This document shows positions 9,138 through 10,300 of a DNA stretch of 10,300 bases, one piece after another (positions within the stretch are counted from its first letter, which is position 1; each line of letters starts with the position of its first letter). The notes under the pieces are model-generated. The model did no database searches and was not told the origin of the DNA. It saw nothing but the letters and a program-made list of their open reading frames with translations. The stretch spans positions 1-10,300 of the forward strand of contig LSSK01000332.1 in NCBI GenBank assembly GCA_001969505.1, given 5' to 3'. The stretch comes from Zancudomyces culisetae (Eukaryota; Kickxellomycota; Harpellomycetes; Harpellales; Legeriomycetaceae). The position numbers were made by a program, and so were the translations under genes.

Positions 9138-9510
9138 CGAATCAATCACAATTCATAGTAGAGTACAACTACAAATCAGTGTAAGAGGAAGCAGAAGTAG
9201 AGAATAACTATAAAATAAAGTGGAAGGACTTAATGTCAGGAAATATAAAAGAAAGAAAAAATAGAAATAGTATTTAAAAGCCTTTCTTAACCGAGTATAC
9301 TTTCAATATTCGTTTTTATAAACTTCATAGTGATCTCTATAATCCTAAGTATTTAGTATATTTACTTGGTGTTTGATATTATAATATCAATAATAAACAA
9401 AGTTAATACATTTAATAACGGCAATCAAAAATCGTTAAGTGAACCGAGAACTGCGTATAACAGACAAAATCAGTGCCATTGTAGTATAACAGCTACATAA
9501 TTTTTGCTAA
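9138..9510 (+). repeat. Tandem repeat unit 1 (about 373 bp)
   Basis: Begins with CGAATCAAT and ends just before CAAATCAATT of unit 2. Its last third (from about 9355) matches the corresponding part of unit 3 closely: a TTACTTGGTGTTT block, ATATCAATAATAAA, CGGCAA, and GTTAAGTGAACCGAGA (9434-9449). The GTAGTATAACAGCTAC hairpin that introduces unit 2 is at its end (9481-9496). The strand label is arbitrary. Confidence 0.65.
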
Positions 9511-9910
9511 CAAATCAATTCCGAATCTATAATAGGATAAAACTACCAATGAGGGCACGCAGAATCAATAGTAAAAAGCGATCTAGCAAAGTAAAGTAAA
9601 TAGCAGAGCGAGTGCAGATATAAAGAACAATGGACAGCAAAAAGTGATACCCCTAGCATTTCTTAACTGTATGTAATTTACATATTTGTTTATCGATAAA
9701 TTTAATACATTAGTAATTATTTTATTAGTGTTATAATAATAATAAATCGCTAAGTAAGCTATATTGTATTAAGACCAACTGTAATAAATAAATAAAAGAA
9801 AACGTATATGTAGAGTATATTCTGTTAAGTAAGGCCCCAGATGTTTTTTTTCATTGTCCCACCTCGTTATATTTGGTTTTGTAGTATAACGGCTACATAC
9901 TTTTTGTTAG
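9511..9910 (+). repeat. Tandem repeat unit 2 (400 bp)
   Basis: Its first 120 bases align with unit 3 by eye: CAAATCAATT, AACTACCAAT, a GCAGAAT..ATAGTAAAAA block, GATCTA, and AGTAAAGT. The end is more diverged, keeping GTTAAGTAAG at 9824 and containing a T8 run (9843-9850). The hairpin GTAGTATAACGGCTAC at 9881-9896 closes it. Confidence 0.7.
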
Positions 9911-10284
9911 CGAATCAATTGCGATTCCTTAGTAAAAGATAACTACCAATTATAGCTAGCAGAATATATAGTAAAAATGATCTAAGATAGTAAAGTGAAT
10001 AACAAACCGAATATAACGAGAGCGGACAACGAAAATAGCATCTGCAGCCTTTCTAACAAGAATATATTTTACATATACGTTTATATATACTTAATAATTG
10101 AAAATAGCACCTTACTGATATAGTTTACTTAGTGTTTTATTAGTATTATATCAATAATAAAAGGTATTTAAAACATTCTTCATACGGCAAACAGAACTAG
10201 TGAAGTGATCCGAGACCTGAGATAACTGACATAATCAGTGCTATACCAAACTCTGCCATCACAATAGCTGAAAAATATATAAGA
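9911..10284 (+). repeat. Tandem repeat unit 3, array probably continues past the right edge
   Basis: Starts CGAATCAATT and carries the same ordered blocks as unit 2 at its beginning and unit 1 at its end, including GTGAAGTGATCCGAGA at 10200 and ATAATCAGTGCTAT near 10230. The end is estimated from the unit length. The last 16 bases of the window may start a fourth unit. Confidence 0.62.
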
Positions 10285-10300
10285 TAATTAATACATCTAC

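Noticed and set aside
9481-9560. A functional tRNA gene at the repeat hairpin
   Set aside because: No acceptor stem, anticodon arm or proper T-arm can be folded; only the D-arm-like part is present.
9138-10300. Solo LTRs of a retrotransposon
   Set aside because: Unit lengths would fit, but I see no consistent TG...CA ends, target duplications or internal coding remnants, and the units abut head to tail.

Overview
The window looks like fungal nuclear DNA. Four protein-coding genes are visible. Introns have GTAAGT/GTAAGC-type donors and TAG acceptors, the intergenic DNA is AT-rich, and several proteins carry long Gln or Asn tracts. A CAS1/CASD1-family gene, a YIF1 gene with four introns and a fungal-style mitochondrial bS21m gene together fit a fungus better than a plant or animal. 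An intron-rich, AT-rich lineage is likely rather than a Saccharomyces-like yeast, but I cannot place it further from sequence alone.

Layout: (1) Positions 3-1808, plus strand, hold the 3' part of a gene for a very low-complexity protein (Arg/Glu, Asn/Thr, Gln/Pro and Ser/Thr tracts, basic C-terminus). Its 5' end lies beyond the left edge. (2) Positions 2456-3886, plus strand, hold YIF1, a Golgi/ER membrane-traffic protein of five exons. I assembled it exon by exon into 311 residues. It has an unusual glutamine-rich N-terminus. (3) Positions 4315-7451, plus strand, hold a CAS1/CASD1-like glycan O-acetyltransferase homologue of 995 residues. It needs one GC-AG intron to be read. Its esterase-like domain has lost the catalytic Ser and His, and the membrane domain also departs from the family's signature residues. 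It looks like a pseudo-enzyme or a repurposed protein. (4) Positions 7675-8358, minus strand, hold mitochondrial ribosomal protein bS21m (MRP21), convergent with gene 3, probably with a small intron just before the stop. (5) Positions 8359-10300 show no gene. The right part (about 9138 to the edge) is a diverged tandem array of about 375-400 bp units. Two of the units contain a hairpin resembling the D-arm/A-box of a tRNA, so they may descend from a tRNA-derived element.

The genes do not form a pathway. YIF1 and the CAS1-like protein both belong to the secretory system, but adjacency here is probably incidental. The most interesting items are the CAS1-like protein without its catalytic residues, its GC-AG intron, and the tandem repeat at the right end.
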